From Pandoraea sp. ASV26 (GTDB lineage: Bacteria > Pseudomonadota > Gammaproteobacteria > Burkholderiales > Burkholderiaceae), in assembly GCF_016428915.1 (NCBI RefSeq), contig NZ_JAELTP010000011.1, forward strand, positions 1-64,000: DNA of 64,000 bases. Direction: 5' to 3'. Made by a program: the position numbers and the translations under genes. Within the stretch, counting starts at the first letter, position 1; every line of letters starts with the position of its first letter. Of the stretch, positions 7,817 through 16,300 are shown one piece after another. The notes below the pieces were generated by a model that saw only the letters and a program-made list of their open reading frames with translations, did not search any database and was not told the origin of the DNA.

Positions 7817-9106
7817 ATGATCTCAGGCGAACGAACCGGTCTCGTCCTGATGGGCGGAGGTGCACGTGCCGCCTATCAGGTGGGTGTGCTCGCGGCGATT
7901 GCCGCGATCCAGCGCGAAGTCCTGCCGTCGCGGCGCGCGATCCCGTTTCCCATTGTTTGCGGCACCTCGGCCGGCGCGATCAATGCCGCAGCCCTCGCCT
8001 CGCACGCCGACGATTTCCAGCACGGCGTGATGAAGCTCGATGCCGTGTGGCGCCAGTTCCATGCCGGTCAGGTGTTTCGCGCCGACTCGCTGGGTATCGC
8101 GGGCACCGGTGCGCGCTGGCTCGCCGCGCTCTCGCTCGGCTGGGCGCTGCGCCGTTCGCCGCGCTCGTTACTCGACTGGTCGCCGCTCGCCGACATGTTG
8201 CGCAGCGCGATCCATCTCGACCGGCTACCCGAGGTGTTCGCGTCGGGGGCGCTCGCGGCCCTGTCAGTGACCGCGCTGTCGTACTCGTCGGGCAAGCACG
8301 TCACCTTCTATCAAAGCGCGGAGCCGATTCAGGCGTGGAAGCGTTCGCTGCGTCTGGCACGCGCGGTGCCGTTGAGCGTTGAGCACTTGCTCGCGTCGAG
8401 CGCGATCCCGTTTCTCTTTCCGGCCATCGAACTCGATCTCGACGGCCAGGTCGAGTATTTCGGTGACGGGTCGATGCGCCAGATCGCACCGCTCAGCCCG
8501 CCGATTCATCTCGGTGCCACCCGCATCCTGATCATCGGTGCCGCCCACGGACAGTACGGGCTCGACAGCAGCGGCGAGCGTATCGCCGGCTATCCGAGCC
8601 TCGCGCAGATCGGCGGACAGGCGCTCGCGAGCGTATTCATCGACGGGCTGTCAGCCGATCTGGAGCGTTTGCAGCACATCAACAATGTGCTGCGACACGT
8701 GCCGGAAGCGCACCGCGAGCCGAGCGGCTGGCGGCCCATCGAGACGCTGGTGATCTCGCCGAGTCAACGCATCGAACCGATTGCGGCGCGTCACCTGCAA
8801 CAGTTGCCGCGTGCGGTGCGTACCATGCTCGGCGCGATCGGTGCAGACGAGGCGCGTGGCGCGGCATTCGCGAGCTATTTGCTGTTCGAGTCGTCGTACA
8901 CGCAGGAACTCATTGCCTTGGGAGAGGCCGATGCCTACGCGCAACGCGATGCGATTGCCGCATGGCTCGTGGCCGAAGCCGATGGCACCAGCCCGTTCGA
9001 CAATGTCGAAGCCGGTGCGGTCGGTGGCGTCGAACTGTCGGCAAATTCACCGCTGTCCGCGCACCCGTCCGAGGCCGTCGCGGGAACGGGTAAGCCGGCC
9101 GCATGA
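7817..9106 (+). CDS. patatin-like phospholipase
   Basis: A 429-residue patatin-family serine hydrolase. The glycine-rich oxyanion loop MGGGARAAYQVGVL (12-25), the nucleophile motif GTSAG with Ser51 and the second catalytic element DGS at about residue 216 form the Ser-Asp dyad. No signal peptide or membrane segment is seen, so it is probably cytoplasmic, acting on phospholipid, acylglycerol or possibly PHA. The ATG at 7817 is chosen for the GGAGG ribosome site 8 bases upstream; an upstream in-frame start at 7772 lacks one. It follows phaM by 108 bases and overlaps the AraC gene by four bases (ATGA), suggesting shared expression. Confidence 0.85.
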   Translation: MISGERTGLVLMGGGARAAYQVGVLAAIAAIQREVLPSRRAIPFPIVCGTSAGAINAAALASHADDFQHGVMKLDAVWRQFHAGQVFRADSLGIAGTGARWLAALSLGWALRRSPRSLLDWSPLADMLRSAIHLDRLPEVFASGALAALSVTALSYSSGKHVTFYQSAEPIQAWKRSLRLARAVPLSVEHLLASSAIPFLFPAIELDLDGQVEYFGDGSMRQIAPLSPPIHLGATRILIIGAAHGQYGLDSSGERIAGYPSLAQIGGQALASVFIDGLSADLERLQHINNVLRHVPEAHREPSGWRPIETLVISPSQRIEPIAARHLQQLPRAVRTMLGAIGADEARGAAFASYLLFESSYTQELIALGEADAYAQRDAIAAWLVAEADGTSPFDNVEAGAVGGVELSANSPLSAHPSEAVAGTGKPAA

Positions 9107-9978
9107 GTCCGTCGTCTTCACGAAATCACACGCTTATGTCGAAATCCTCCGTTGCCTGTCCCTACCCGTCGACGTTCTGGCGCGATCCGGCGTTGCCGTT
9201 TATCGAAGCGCGTGAAGTGCGCGACGGCCGTCGCGTGTGCTACGCGCTGCACAGCCATGAAACGTTTTCCATCGGCGCCGTGACGGGCGGGCGCAGCACC
9301 TACCTGAATGGCCGGGCGCGTGAGACGGTAGGGCGCGGTAGCGTCGTGGTGATGAACCCCGATGCAGTGCACGCCTGCAATCCCATCGGCGACGAGGCGT
9401 GGGCCTATCGCATGTTGTTCGTCGACACCGCGTGGTTGCGCGAATTGCAGCGTGAGTTGGGCTTTGGCCACGGACAGGATCTGCATCTGTTCGACCCGAT
9501 GTCATCGACCGATCCGACCCTTTACGCAGGGTTGAACCGGCTCTACGACATCTGCACCGACGCCACGCGTGACCGGCTCGAGCGCGAGAGTGTGGTGCAG
9601 CAGTTTTTCATCGATGCGCATGAGCGTTTGAATCCTGCGCCGCAGCCGATGCATGACGACTCGCACAAGCTGCGCGACGCGGCCGACTTCATCCGCGCCC
9701 ATTGCTGCGAGGCGCTCACGCTGGCGCAGATTTGCGCGGCAGCGGGCTTGTCGGCGTCGTATCTGACGCGGGCCTTTCGCGCGCAGTACGGGCTGACACC
9801 GCACGCCTTCCTGATGAACCAGCGCATTCAGTATGCGCGCGGGCGATTGCGCCGCGGGCACGCCATCGCCGAGGTGGCGCTCGATGCGGGCTTCGCCGAT
9901 CAGGCGCATTTCCAACGCACCTTCAAGCAGTTCCTTGCCGCGACGCCGGGGCACTATCGGGAATCGCGCGCGGCTTGA
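9103..9978 (+). CDS. AraC family transcriptional regulator
   Basis: A 291-residue regulator with an N-terminal cupin-like AraC ligand-binding domain (about 25-165, containing the LHSHETFSIGAV segment) and two helix-turn-helix motifs at the C-terminus (about 195-288: LTLAQICAAAGLSASYLTRAF and the IAEVALDAGFADQAHFQRTF segment). It starts inside the stop codon of the patatin gene; a second ATG at 9136 is an alternative. This domain order is common in AraC regulators of LysE-type exporters, and a LysE gene lies next to it in the convergent direction (stop at 10155). The ligand, perhaps an amino acid, is inferred. Confidence 0.85.
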   Translation: MSPSSSRNHTLMSKSSVACPYPSTFWRDPALPFIEAREVRDGRRVCYALHSHETFSIGAVTGGRSTYLNGRARETVGRGSVVVMNPDAVHACNPIGDEAWAYRMLFVDTAWLRELQRELGFGHGQDLHLFDPMSSTDPTLYAGLNRLYDICTDATRDRLERESVVQQFFIDAHERLNPAPQPMHDDSHKLRDAADFIRAHCCEALTLAQICAAAGLSASYLTRAFRAQYGLTPHAFLMNQRIQYARGRLRRGHAIAEVALDAGFADQAHFQRTFKQFLAATPGHYRESRAA

Positions 9979-10039
9979 CGGCTTGACGTGGTGAGGCGCT
10001 CGCGCGACTGACGTCTTTGCGCGCGGCTTGTCCCTTTCG

Positions 10040-10160
10040 TCTCTTGTCTCTCGTCTCTCGTCTCTTGCGTCGCCTTACGTTGTCTTAAGTCGTCTTAAGT
10101 CGCCTTAAGTCGCCTTAAGGCGCGTTACGTCGCTTTATGCTGCTTTATGCTGCTTTATGC
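10040..10160. repeat. three successive tandem micro-arrays
   Basis: Between the convergent AraC and LysE genes lie three arrays in a row: a 7-bp unit (TCTCTTG/TCTCTCG) about four times (10040-10067), a 10-bp unit CTTAAGTCGC about four times (10084-10123) and a 10-bp unit GCTTTATGCT three times (10132-10160). The last copy includes the LysE stop codon. Confidence 0.85.
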
Positions 10161-10742
10161 CGCAGTGACCAGATACACCGCGCTTCCCGCGAGCAACGCC
10201 GCCATGACGCGATTCAGACGCCTTACGCGACTCGCGTCACTCATGTGATGACGCAGCATCGCCCCCGCAGCGGCCCAGCATCCGAGCGACAACCAGCAGA
10301 CCACGAAGTAGATCGCGGCGAATTGCCAGATGCGCGCCGGGTCGCCTGCCGTGTACGCCCCCATCCCCGCCAGGGCCGCAAGCCACGCCTTCGGATTGAG
10401 CCACTGCATGACCGCACCGTGCGACAGGGTCGGGCCGCGCTGCGCGTCGGCGTCTCCCAGTTCGCCGTTATCGATGGCGAGCTTGTACGCCATGTACAGC
10501 AGGAATGCCACACCGAACCACTGAATGGCTTGCATCAGAACAGGCATGCGTTGCAATAGCTCGTACACCCCGAAGCCGACGGCGATCAGCAACACCACGA
10601 AGCCCACGGTCGCACCCGTGACGTGCCGCAGACTCGGCAAGAGCCCGTAGCGTGCGCCCGATCCCAGCGCCACCACGTTGACCGGTCCGGGGGTGATCGA
10701 CGAGGCCAGCGCGAACGCGGCCATCGAATAGAAAAGTGTCAT
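10155..10742 (-). CDS. LysE family amino-acid exporter
   Basis: A 195-residue inner-membrane protein with five to six hydrophobic segments and the LysE/RhtB start FALASSITPGPVNVVALGSG (about residue 9-28), the fingerprint of this exporter family. The conserved WLNPKAWLAALA segment sits near residue 115. The ATG at 10742 has GAGG six bases upstream; the open frame extends further but only through the upstream intergenic region. The neighbouring convergent AraC gene may control it. Substrate (lysine, arginine, threonine, cysteine or other) is not readable from sequence. Confidence 0.85.
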   Translation of the reverse strand: MTLFYSMAAFALASSITPGPVNVVALGSGARYGLLPSLRHVTGATVGFVVLLIAVGFGVYELLQRMPVLMQAIQWFGVAFLLYMAYKLAIDNGELGDADAQRGPTLSHGAVMQWLNPKAWLAALAGMGAYTAGDPARIWQFAAIYFVVCWLSLGCWAAAGAMLRHHMSDASRVRRLNRVMAALLAGSAVYLVTAA

Positions 10743-10854
10743 CGGAGACCTCAATGCTGAATCAGCGTTTGAAACGAGGTTCCGAATGTAGGCGGGTACG
10801 CGCGCGGCGTATTGAAGAAAACTGCCCTCTGGGCTTCGACCCAGTCCCGGCGTC

Positions 10855-11292
10855 TCAGCGAAACAGACGCTGTTGTAACCAACGCAACAAGCGTCCAACG
10901 AAGGGCAGTTTGGCGTAGAGGTCTTCAGTCGCGTCCCAATAGTCGCGCTGATAGGTGACACGGCCGTCCACCGCCAGACGCAGGTGCGACGCGCCGTGGA
11001 TGATCTGTTCGTCGTCGAGCCATCGTTTGGTGTGGAAATGCAGATTCCAGACGAGCAGCGCCTGGTTGTTTTGCAGCAGCGTGGCGGTGATTTCGATGCG
11101 CGGCACGTCCACGCGTTCGAACAGATGGGTGAGCAGATTGGCGATCTCGGCGGCGCTACGGACCTCATGCAGCGGTGTCTTGAGGTAGGCGTTAGGCGTG
11201 TAGAACTCGCCCAGATTGCCGACGCTCAGGCGGGTGAGGGTCTCGAAGTAGCGTGTCAGGCGCGTGAGCGCAGCAGCATGATCGATATCCAT
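10855..11292 (-). CDS. NTF2-like (SnoaL-fold) protein
   Basis: A 145-residue cytoplasmic protein with the length and alternating pattern of a SnoaL/NTF2-like domain: helix-rich start (AAALTRLTRYFETLTRLSVGNLGEFYTPNAYLKTPLHEV) and later beta strands (ALLVWNLHFHTK, ASHLRLAVDGRV). Members bind small ligands or act as isomerases; no catalytic set can be assigned. Start is the ATG at 11292; a GTG two codons upstream (11298) is possible. It lies upstream of LysE on the same strand with a 112-base gap. Confidence 0.7.
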   Translation of the reverse strand: MDIDHAAALTRLTRYFETLTRLSVGNLGEFYTPNAYLKTPLHEVRSAAEIANLLTHLFERVDVPRIEITATLLQNNQALLVWNLHFHTKRWLDDEQIIHGASHLRLAVDGRVTYQRDYWDATEDLYAKLPFVGRLLRWLQQRLFR

Positions 11293-11493
11293 AGGCACGC
11301 TCGCGTGGGCGCTGTCCTGTCACAGCGCGATTCGATGGACACATCCATGGACGCATGGCCGGTTCGGCATGCGATGCCAGCCGTCCCGGGCGTGCGGCGC
11401 CGGGACGGGCTTTCCGTAAATTACACCCGCGTGGCAATGCCACGGCGCGCGTGGCGCCGATGAGACACCCGATGGCATCCGTCGGGCGGGGAC

Positions 11494-12054
11494 TTAGCGT
11501 GCGTCGCTGATCAATTCGGCACGAAGATCCGGAGCACTCGTACGCGGGTCGAGCCAGATGGCAAAGAAGGCACGGCCGAAGGCATCGCCCGCGATTTGAC
11601 CGATGAGCTTGCCATCCGAGAAGAAGCGCGTGCCGTCACCCGGTCGGAAGACGCCCGTCAGATGCTGGCCGGCAGATACGTCAGGCAGGATGTGCGCAAG
11701 TTCGTCGCCCCAGCGTTGGCGTTCGGCGTCGGTCGCCACTTTGAGCTTGGTCATTTCGATCAGGCTTCGCTGCACGAGCGTTTCGGACTTGAAACTGCGC
11801 GCGTAACGCAGATCGAGCACCAACGCATGCGTACCCCAATTCGCGCTGACGCGATCGGCGCCGGAGAAAAGTTCGGCGTCGTAGAGATGAAAGCCCATGC
11901 GCGTGAAAGAGCCGTGGCCGATCAGGTGGGCGGCCGGGATCTCCTGCGAGGCCAGTTGCTCGGCGTCGAACGCCCAGGCACCGGGGGCCATTGCCACCGT
12001 CGCCAGGAAACAGGCGCTGCGCAGCCATGCAGCAAATGCGGGACGAGTTGCCAT
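11494..12054 (-). CDS. chalcone isomerase-like periplasmic protein
   Basis: A 186-residue protein with a signal peptide (1-28, cleavage after PGAWA) and a chalcone-isomerase-like fold. The sequence shows FTRMGFHLYDAELFSG at about 50-65, the LVLDLRYARSFKSETLVQRSLIEM block and the final FFAIWLDPRTSAPDLRAELI. Bacterial members of this fold lack known flavonoid chemistry and are thought to bind fatty acids or act in the cell envelope; the true role here is unknown. GGAG lies upstream of the ATG at 12054. It stands alone, with a long promoter region on its 5' side. Confidence 0.8.
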   Translation of the reverse strand: MATRPAFAAWLRSACFLATVAMAPGAWAFDAEQLASQEIPAAHLIGHGSFTRMGFHLYDAELFSGADRVSANWGTHALVLDLRYARSFKSETLVQRSLIEMTKLKVATDAERQRWGDELAHILPDVSAGQHLTGVFRPGDGTRFFSDGKLIGQIAGDAFGRAFFAIWLDPRTSAPDLRAELISDAR

Positions 12055-12760
12055 GCTCGGCTCCTTATCTGTCAAGGATCCTGTCGAGTAGGAAGGCCCG
12101 TTGGCGGTGCGCAGGTCGTTCTGCCGACGCACCGGCCGATACAACTTGTTGCGTAATTGAGACTGAGCACTATGCTGAAAGTCAGGTGGTGCCGCCGACA
12201 AATTGCCGGGCTGGCCGTCATGACTTCCGGACGCAGGTCGCAAATACGGAACGGTTGCTTTCAGCCTAGACCATTGGGCGCCGCTCGCGCAGGCCCGTGG
12301 CACAAGGACATACCCTGACGCGCTGCCGTGATGCCCCCGTGACGTGCGTTGCCGCCGGCGCAAGGATCAGTGCATGCTGTCCTGGATGTCGAATGACTGC
12401 CCGAAAACCTGTCGCGCCTTGAGCTTAGGCGTTTTGCGTGACATTTTGACGGGTGTCAAAATTACGCCGCATTACGGTCATGTGACTGTCGGTGTGGGCG
12501 GTTTTGAAAGGCTTTTATGTTATGATTCAAGAGTTTGCCCATATTTTAGTGGGGTCGCTCTAAGCCATATCGCCAAGGCGCGACCAGATTACAGGCGTTA
12601 AATCGCCGTCCTTCTGCGACGGCAGGGTTCAAGACGTGAAGCCGGACGGCGGGGGCCGCCCGCGCACGCTCACCGTTTTGTCTGTCGAAATTCGGCGTAA
12701 ACTTTCACAATACTATCTTGAGTCCTGGTGTAAGGTCTCGCGACCTTGGGGGTAATTGAA
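12055..12760. other. long intergenic region between divergent genes
   Basis: No gene is supported in these 706 bases; the 85-codon frame at 12344-12601 has no ribosome site and no recognisable family. It contains an AT-richer patch (about 12440-12560), a perfect operator-like inverted repeat (12443-12462), a small stem (CCGTC-N7-GACGG near 12609) and a GC-rich stem near 12645. Promoters for both divergent genes must be here. Confidence 0.6.
12443..12462. promoter_or_regulatory. operator-like palindrome ATTTTGAC-N4-GTCAAAAT
   Basis: A perfect 8-bp inverted repeat with a four-base centre (GGGT). Size and symmetry are typical of a dimeric repressor site (TetR, MarR or GntR class). It is about 300 bases before the ferritin-like gene and 390 bases before the chalcone-isomerase-like gene. 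The regulator is not identified. Confidence 0.5.
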
Positions 12761-13642
12761 ATGAACGAAATGCTGTATCCCGAGCTTTACAAGTCGCTCG
12801 AGGCGGTGCGTTGGAACATGGAGAAGGACATTCCTTGGGACAAGTTCGACGCCAGCCAACTCACGGACGATCAGGCGCGCACCATCAAGATGAATGCCAT
12901 CACGGAATGGGCGGCACTGCCGGCCACCGAGATGTTCCTGCGTGACAATCGTGACGACAGCGATTTCTCCGCGTTCATGAGCGTGTGGTTCTTTGAAGAG
13001 CAGAAGCACTCGCTCGTGCTCATGGAGTACCTGCGCCGCTTCCGCCCGGATCTCGTACCGACCGAGGCTGAACTGCATGCCGTGCGGTTCCCGTTCGATC
13101 CGGCGCCGCCGCTCGAGACGCTCATGCTGCACTTCTGCGGCGAAATCCGCCTGAACCACTGGTATCGCCGTGCTGCCGAATGGCACACCGAGCCGGTCAT
13201 CAAGGCCATCTACGAAATCATTTCGCGCGACGAAGCCCGTCATGGCGGCGCTTACCTGCGCTACATGAAGAAGGCGCTCACGAGCTTTGGCGATAACGCG
13301 CGTGCCGCGTTCGCGAAGATCGGCGTGCTGATGGCCTCGGCGCGTCGCACTGAAAAGCCGCTTCACCCGACCAACCTGCACGTGAACAAGGACCTGTTCC
13401 CGAACGACACGGTGCAGTCGCGTCTGCCGGAGCCGGAATGGCTCGAACACTGGCTCGACGAACAGATCAAATTCGACGATAGCTGGGAGAAGAAGGTTGT
13501 CGAGCGCATTTTGCACAACATGTCGCTGCTGTTCGAGCGCACGTTTGCGACGGCGCAGGACCTGAACCGCTACCGCAAGGAAATCACCACCCGTCTGGCT
13601 GCCGTGACGGCGCCGGCACAGGCCGTGGCGACTTCGTCGTAA
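12761..13642 (+). CDS. ferritin-like diiron protein
   Basis: A 293-residue, mostly helical protein of the ferritin-like superfamily. Two metal-binding signatures are visible, EEQKH at about 79-83 and DEARH at about 157-161, the ExxH pairs that with two further glutamates hold a di-iron centre. The spacing resembles acyl-ACP desaturases and related oxygenases more than storage ferritin, so an oxidase or desaturase-like activity is plausible. No signal peptide. The ATG at 12761 follows a G-rich ribosome site. It is followed by a strong terminator, so it is probably a single-gene transcript with a long leader. Confidence 0.75.
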   Translation: MNEMLYPELYKSLEAVRWNMEKDIPWDKFDASQLTDDQARTIKMNAITEWAALPATEMFLRDNRDDSDFSAFMSVWFFEEQKHSLVLMEYLRRFRPDLVPTEAELHAVRFPFDPAPPLETLMLHFCGEIRLNHWYRRAAEWHTEPVIKAIYEIISRDEARHGGAYLRYMKKALTSFGDNARAAFAKIGVLMASARRTEKPLHPTNLHVNKDLFPNDTVQSRLPEPEWLEHWLDEQIKFDDSWEKKVVERILHNMSLLFERTFATAQDLNRYRKEITTRLAAVTAPAQAVATSS

Positions 13643-13676
13643 TTGCTGCAATTGCTGTAACTGCCGCAATCGTTGT
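13641..13676. repeat. degenerate 9-bp tandem array after the stop codon
   Basis: Starting at the TAA stop of the ferritin-like gene, four 9-base units follow: TAATTGCTG, CAATTGCTG, TAACTGCCG, CAATCGTTG. They differ at a few positions each. Confidence 0.6.
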
Positions 13677-13717
13677 ACGGGTGGTCATCGCGCTGGCAGC
13701 ATCGGCGTATCGACAGG

Positions 13718-13740
13718 AAAGGGGCTTCGGCCCCTTTTTT
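13718..13740 (+). terminator. intrinsic terminator of the ferritin-like gene
   Basis: AAAGGGGC-TTCG-GCCCCTTT, a stem with the stable TTCG tetraloop, ends in six T. It lies 76 bases past the stop codon and before the next promoter. Confidence 0.9.
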
Positions 13741-13792
13741 GTTGCCCTGTACGCGGCATGGGACAATAGCGCGTCCACTTTGATTGATTGCC

Positions 13793-14296
13793 ATGTCCTC
13801 TTCCCAAGTCACTTCTCCGGCCGATTTCGAGGCCAAGATCCTCTCGCGTGAAGCGCTTGCGGCGTTGGCGCCGACGCTGCCGCGACCGCTCGTGTTCACC
13901 AATGGCGTGTTCGACATCCTGCATCGCGGCCACGTGACGTATCTCGCGCAGGCGCGCGCGTTGGGCGCGTGCCTTATCGTCGGGGTGAATACCGACGCGT
14001 CCGTACGTACGCTTGGCAAGGGCGACGACCGCCCGATCAACAATGAAAACGACCGTGCAGCGCTGCTCGCGGCACTGCAAAGCGTCGACTATGTCGTGAC
14101 GTTCGGCGAGACGACGCCTGAGGCACTGATTGCCGCCGTGCGGCCCGACATTCTCGTCAAAGGCGGCGACTACGATATGGACAAGCTGCCGGAGTCGGCG
14201 CTGGTTCGCGGCTGGGGCGGTACGGCCGTGGCCATTCCCTTCGAGCATCAGCGCTCGACGACGTCGCTACTCAAGAAAGTGCGGGCCCAGTCATGA
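13793..14296 (+). CDS. rfaE2: D-glycero-beta-D-manno-heptose 1-phosphate adenylyltransferase
   Basis: A 167-residue nucleotidyltransferase that makes ADP-heptose from heptose 1-phosphate and ATP for the LPS inner core. The family signature FTNGVFDILHRGHVTYL (HxGH motif RGH at about 45-47) and LVKGGDYD near residue 122 are present. It corresponds only to the C-terminal half of E. coli HldE; the kinase half is not here, as is usual in Burkholderiaceae where the functions are split. It overlaps the next gene by four bases (ATGA), an unusual partner for an LPS gene. Start ATG 13793; no strong ribosome site. Confidence 0.9.
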   Translation: MSSSQVTSPADFEAKILSREALAALAPTLPRPLVFTNGVFDILHRGHVTYLAQARALGACLIVGVNTDASVRTLGKGDDRPINNENDRAALLAALQSVDYVVTFGETTPEALIAAVRPDILVKGGDYDMDKLPESALVRGWGGTAVAIPFEHQRSTTSLLKKVRAQS

Positions 14297-15300
14297 GTCT
14301 TGCGCCGCTCGTTGAAGTCACTCGCGGCGCCAATGGCGTCGACACGGTCGAGTGTGTCCATTACGGCTCAGTGGCGGTTGTCGACGCGCAAGGGCGCTTG
14401 CGATATGCCGCCGGCGACCCGTCGTTCCTCACGTTTTCGCGCTCCACGCTCAAGCCGTTTCAGGCGCTGCCGTTCGTCGAGGGCGATGGCGTCGCGCACT
14501 TCGGGCTGACGCAGCCGGAGCTTGCATTGCTGTGCGCGAGCCACTCCGGCGAGACATGCCACGTTGACGGCGTGAAAAGCCTGCTGAGTAAAGCAGGGTG
14601 TGACGAGCATCATTTGCAGTGCGGCTGCCACGTGCCGACGTTCTACTCGGCGACGGGCAAACGCGCGCCGGCCGATCTGAAGCCGACGCCGTTGCATCAC
14701 AACTGTTCGGGCAAACACGCGGGCTTTCTCGCGTATTGCGCGCAACACGGCTTGCCGCTCGACACCTATCTGGACCCGGCACATCCGCTGCAACAGGCGA
14801 TTCGTGCGCGTGTTGGCGATGTCGTGGGTGTCAAGGGCGATACGCTCCCGTTAGGCATCGACGGATGTTCCGCACCGAACTACGCGTTGCCGCTGGATAA
14901 GCTGGCTGCCGCCTATGCCCGGCTGGCCGCGAGCGACGACGCCGCACTGTCGACGCTTTTTGCCGCGATGACCCAGCAGCCGGAGATGGTGTCTGGCACG
15001 GCGCGCAACGATCTGGCCTTCATGCGCATGGCGCCCGGCGACTGGGTGGCGAAGATCGGTGCCGACGGTGTGCAGACGATCGGTGTGCGCTCCGCCGGCC
15101 TTGGTATCGCGATCAAGGTCGTCGATGGCAATATGCGCGCGCTGTATACGGCGGCGGTCGCCGTCCTCAAGGCACTCGGTCTGGTCGAGTCGCCCGAGAC
15201 GACGGGGCTGGCGCCGTGGGCGTCTCCGGTCATCAAGAACGCGCGAGGTACCCCAACCGGGGTGGTGCGTCCCGTGGTCGAGCTCAAGCGCGTCGGGTAA
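14293..15300 (+). CDS. L-asparaginase, asparaginase II family
   Basis: A 335-residue enzyme of the Rhizobium-etli-type asparaginase II family (PF06089), distinct from the E. coli type. It should hydrolyse L-asparagine to aspartate and ammonia in the cytoplasm. Recognisable blocks are FSRSTLKPFQALPFVE (about 48-63), LLCASHSGE (about 78-86, with the conserved Ser-x-Ser region), HHNCSGKHAGFL (about 134-145) and GIDGCSAPNYALPL (about 192-205). No signal peptide. It starts within the stop of rfaE2, so the two are translationally coupled. Confidence 0.9.
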   Translation: MSLAPLVEVTRGANGVDTVECVHYGSVAVVDAQGRLRYAAGDPSFLTFSRSTLKPFQALPFVEGDGVAHFGLTQPELALLCASHSGETCHVDGVKSLLSKAGCDEHHLQCGCHVPTFYSATGKRAPADLKPTPLHHNCSGKHAGFLAYCAQHGLPLDTYLDPAHPLQQAIRARVGDVVGVKGDTLPLGIDGCSAPNYALPLDKLAAAYARLAASDDAALSTLFAAMTQQPEMVSGTARNDLAFMRMAPGDWVAKIGADGVQTIGVRSAGLGIAIKVVDGNMRALYTAAVAVLKALGLVESPETTGLAPWASPVIKNARGTPTGVVRPVVELKRVG

Positions 15301-15375
15301 GCCCGTCTCGCTGGACGCGGCCCGCCCGGGTCGCGTTCCATTCGCCCGGCCAGCGCCAATCGCTCAGCCACCCGC

Positions 15376-16299
15376 TCAGTGAGCGCCTTCGGGCGGGCTG
15401 CCGGCCGGTGACGGGCATGCCCGTACCAATTGCGCCGACCATTGTTGTGTCACGACGCTGCGCACTTGCGTTGCCGCGTTCGTGTTGATCCCGGCGATCC
15501 GGTAGACGATCCGGCTCTTCGCATTCGGACGCTCACTCAATTGCGGCGCGATGCCTTTCTTTTGTGCGGTGGCCATCAGGCGCGCCGCGCGTTCCCGGTC
15601 GTTGAAAAGTCCGAGCGAGACGACGATATTCGAACCTTCGTCGTTGAGCAGGAAGTACTCCGTGACGCCTGCCGAGCGCAGTTGCGCGACCTGCTTGTCG
15701 GCGGCTGCCTTGTTGGGCACGGGGCCGAGATGCACCCAGTACCGCTTGTCGAGCGCGATCGACTGAATGTCGCCTTGTCCGGCCGGCAACGCCGCGAGCA
15801 GAAGGCCACGCGCCTGTTGCGCGTCGTTGGACGCGAACGGCCCGATGTCGAGGCAGGCGGACGCAGCAATGGCTGCCGCCGCTCGCGAGGCGGGCGCGTC
15901 GCCCGAGACTGCGCTCGGTGTCGTGGTGGCGACAGCCTGACTGGCGGCCGCTGCCGTCGATGCCGACACCGACGATGCCGAGGCTTGCTGGGCGCCCGTA
16001 TCAGACTGCCCGTCTTTGCGGGTGCCGTTGGTGGCGCTGTTGCTGCTGTTGCCGCCAACACTGTTCACACCGCTTGCCCCACCTGGCGCGTTGGTGGCGT
16101 CGGCGATCACCGACGATGCCTGCCCGCTGATCTCCACACCGGTAAGGCGGATGTTGCCGGGTTCGAGTTGCTTTTCGACGCGTGCGGGTTCGCGGCCGGT
16201 AGCGGGCAACACGTCGCGCCACTTCAGCCAGCCGAACTGCACCGCCGCGAGCGCCGCGTTGGCGGCCAGGAACATGACAAGCAACAGCGCGCGCAACAT
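15376..16299 (-). CDS. SPOR domain membrane protein
   Basis: A 307-residue protein with an N-terminal membrane anchor (3-20), a long low-complexity Ser/Ala/Thr/Asn linker (about 60-145) and a C-terminal SPOR-like domain (about 150-240: CLDIGPFASNDAQQARGLL, YWVHLGPVPNKAAADKQVAQLRSAG). SPOR domains bind denuded glycan strands of peptidoglycan at the septum. The ATG at 16299 is chosen because GGGAGG lies upstream and it begins one base after the coaX stop. It is the last gene of the birA-coaX-SPOR operon; this order is typical of Burkholderiales. Confidence 0.85.
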   Translation of the reverse strand: MLRALLLVMFLAANAALAAVQFGWLKWRDVLPATGREPARVEKQLEPGNIRLTGVEISGQASSVIADATNAPGGASGVNSVGGNSSNSATNGTRKDGQSDTGAQQASASSVSASTAAAASQAVATTTPSAVSGDAPASRAAAAIAASACLDIGPFASNDAQQARGLLLAALPAGQGDIQSIALDKRYWVHLGPVPNKAAADKQVAQLRSAGVTEYFLLNDEGSNIVVSLGLFNDRERAARLMATAQKKGIAPQLSERPNAKSRIVYRIAGINTNAATQVRSVVTQQWSAQLVRACPSPAGSPPEGAH

Positions 16300-16300
16300 C

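Noticed and set aside
12344-12601. 85-codon frame before the ferritin-like gene
   Set aside because: No ribosome site, Cys/Arg-rich, crosses the operator-like palindrome; treated as non-coding.
12590-12665. Possible riboswitch before the ferritin-like gene
   Set aside because: Two stems can be drawn but I could not match them to a known class; left as unexplained leader.
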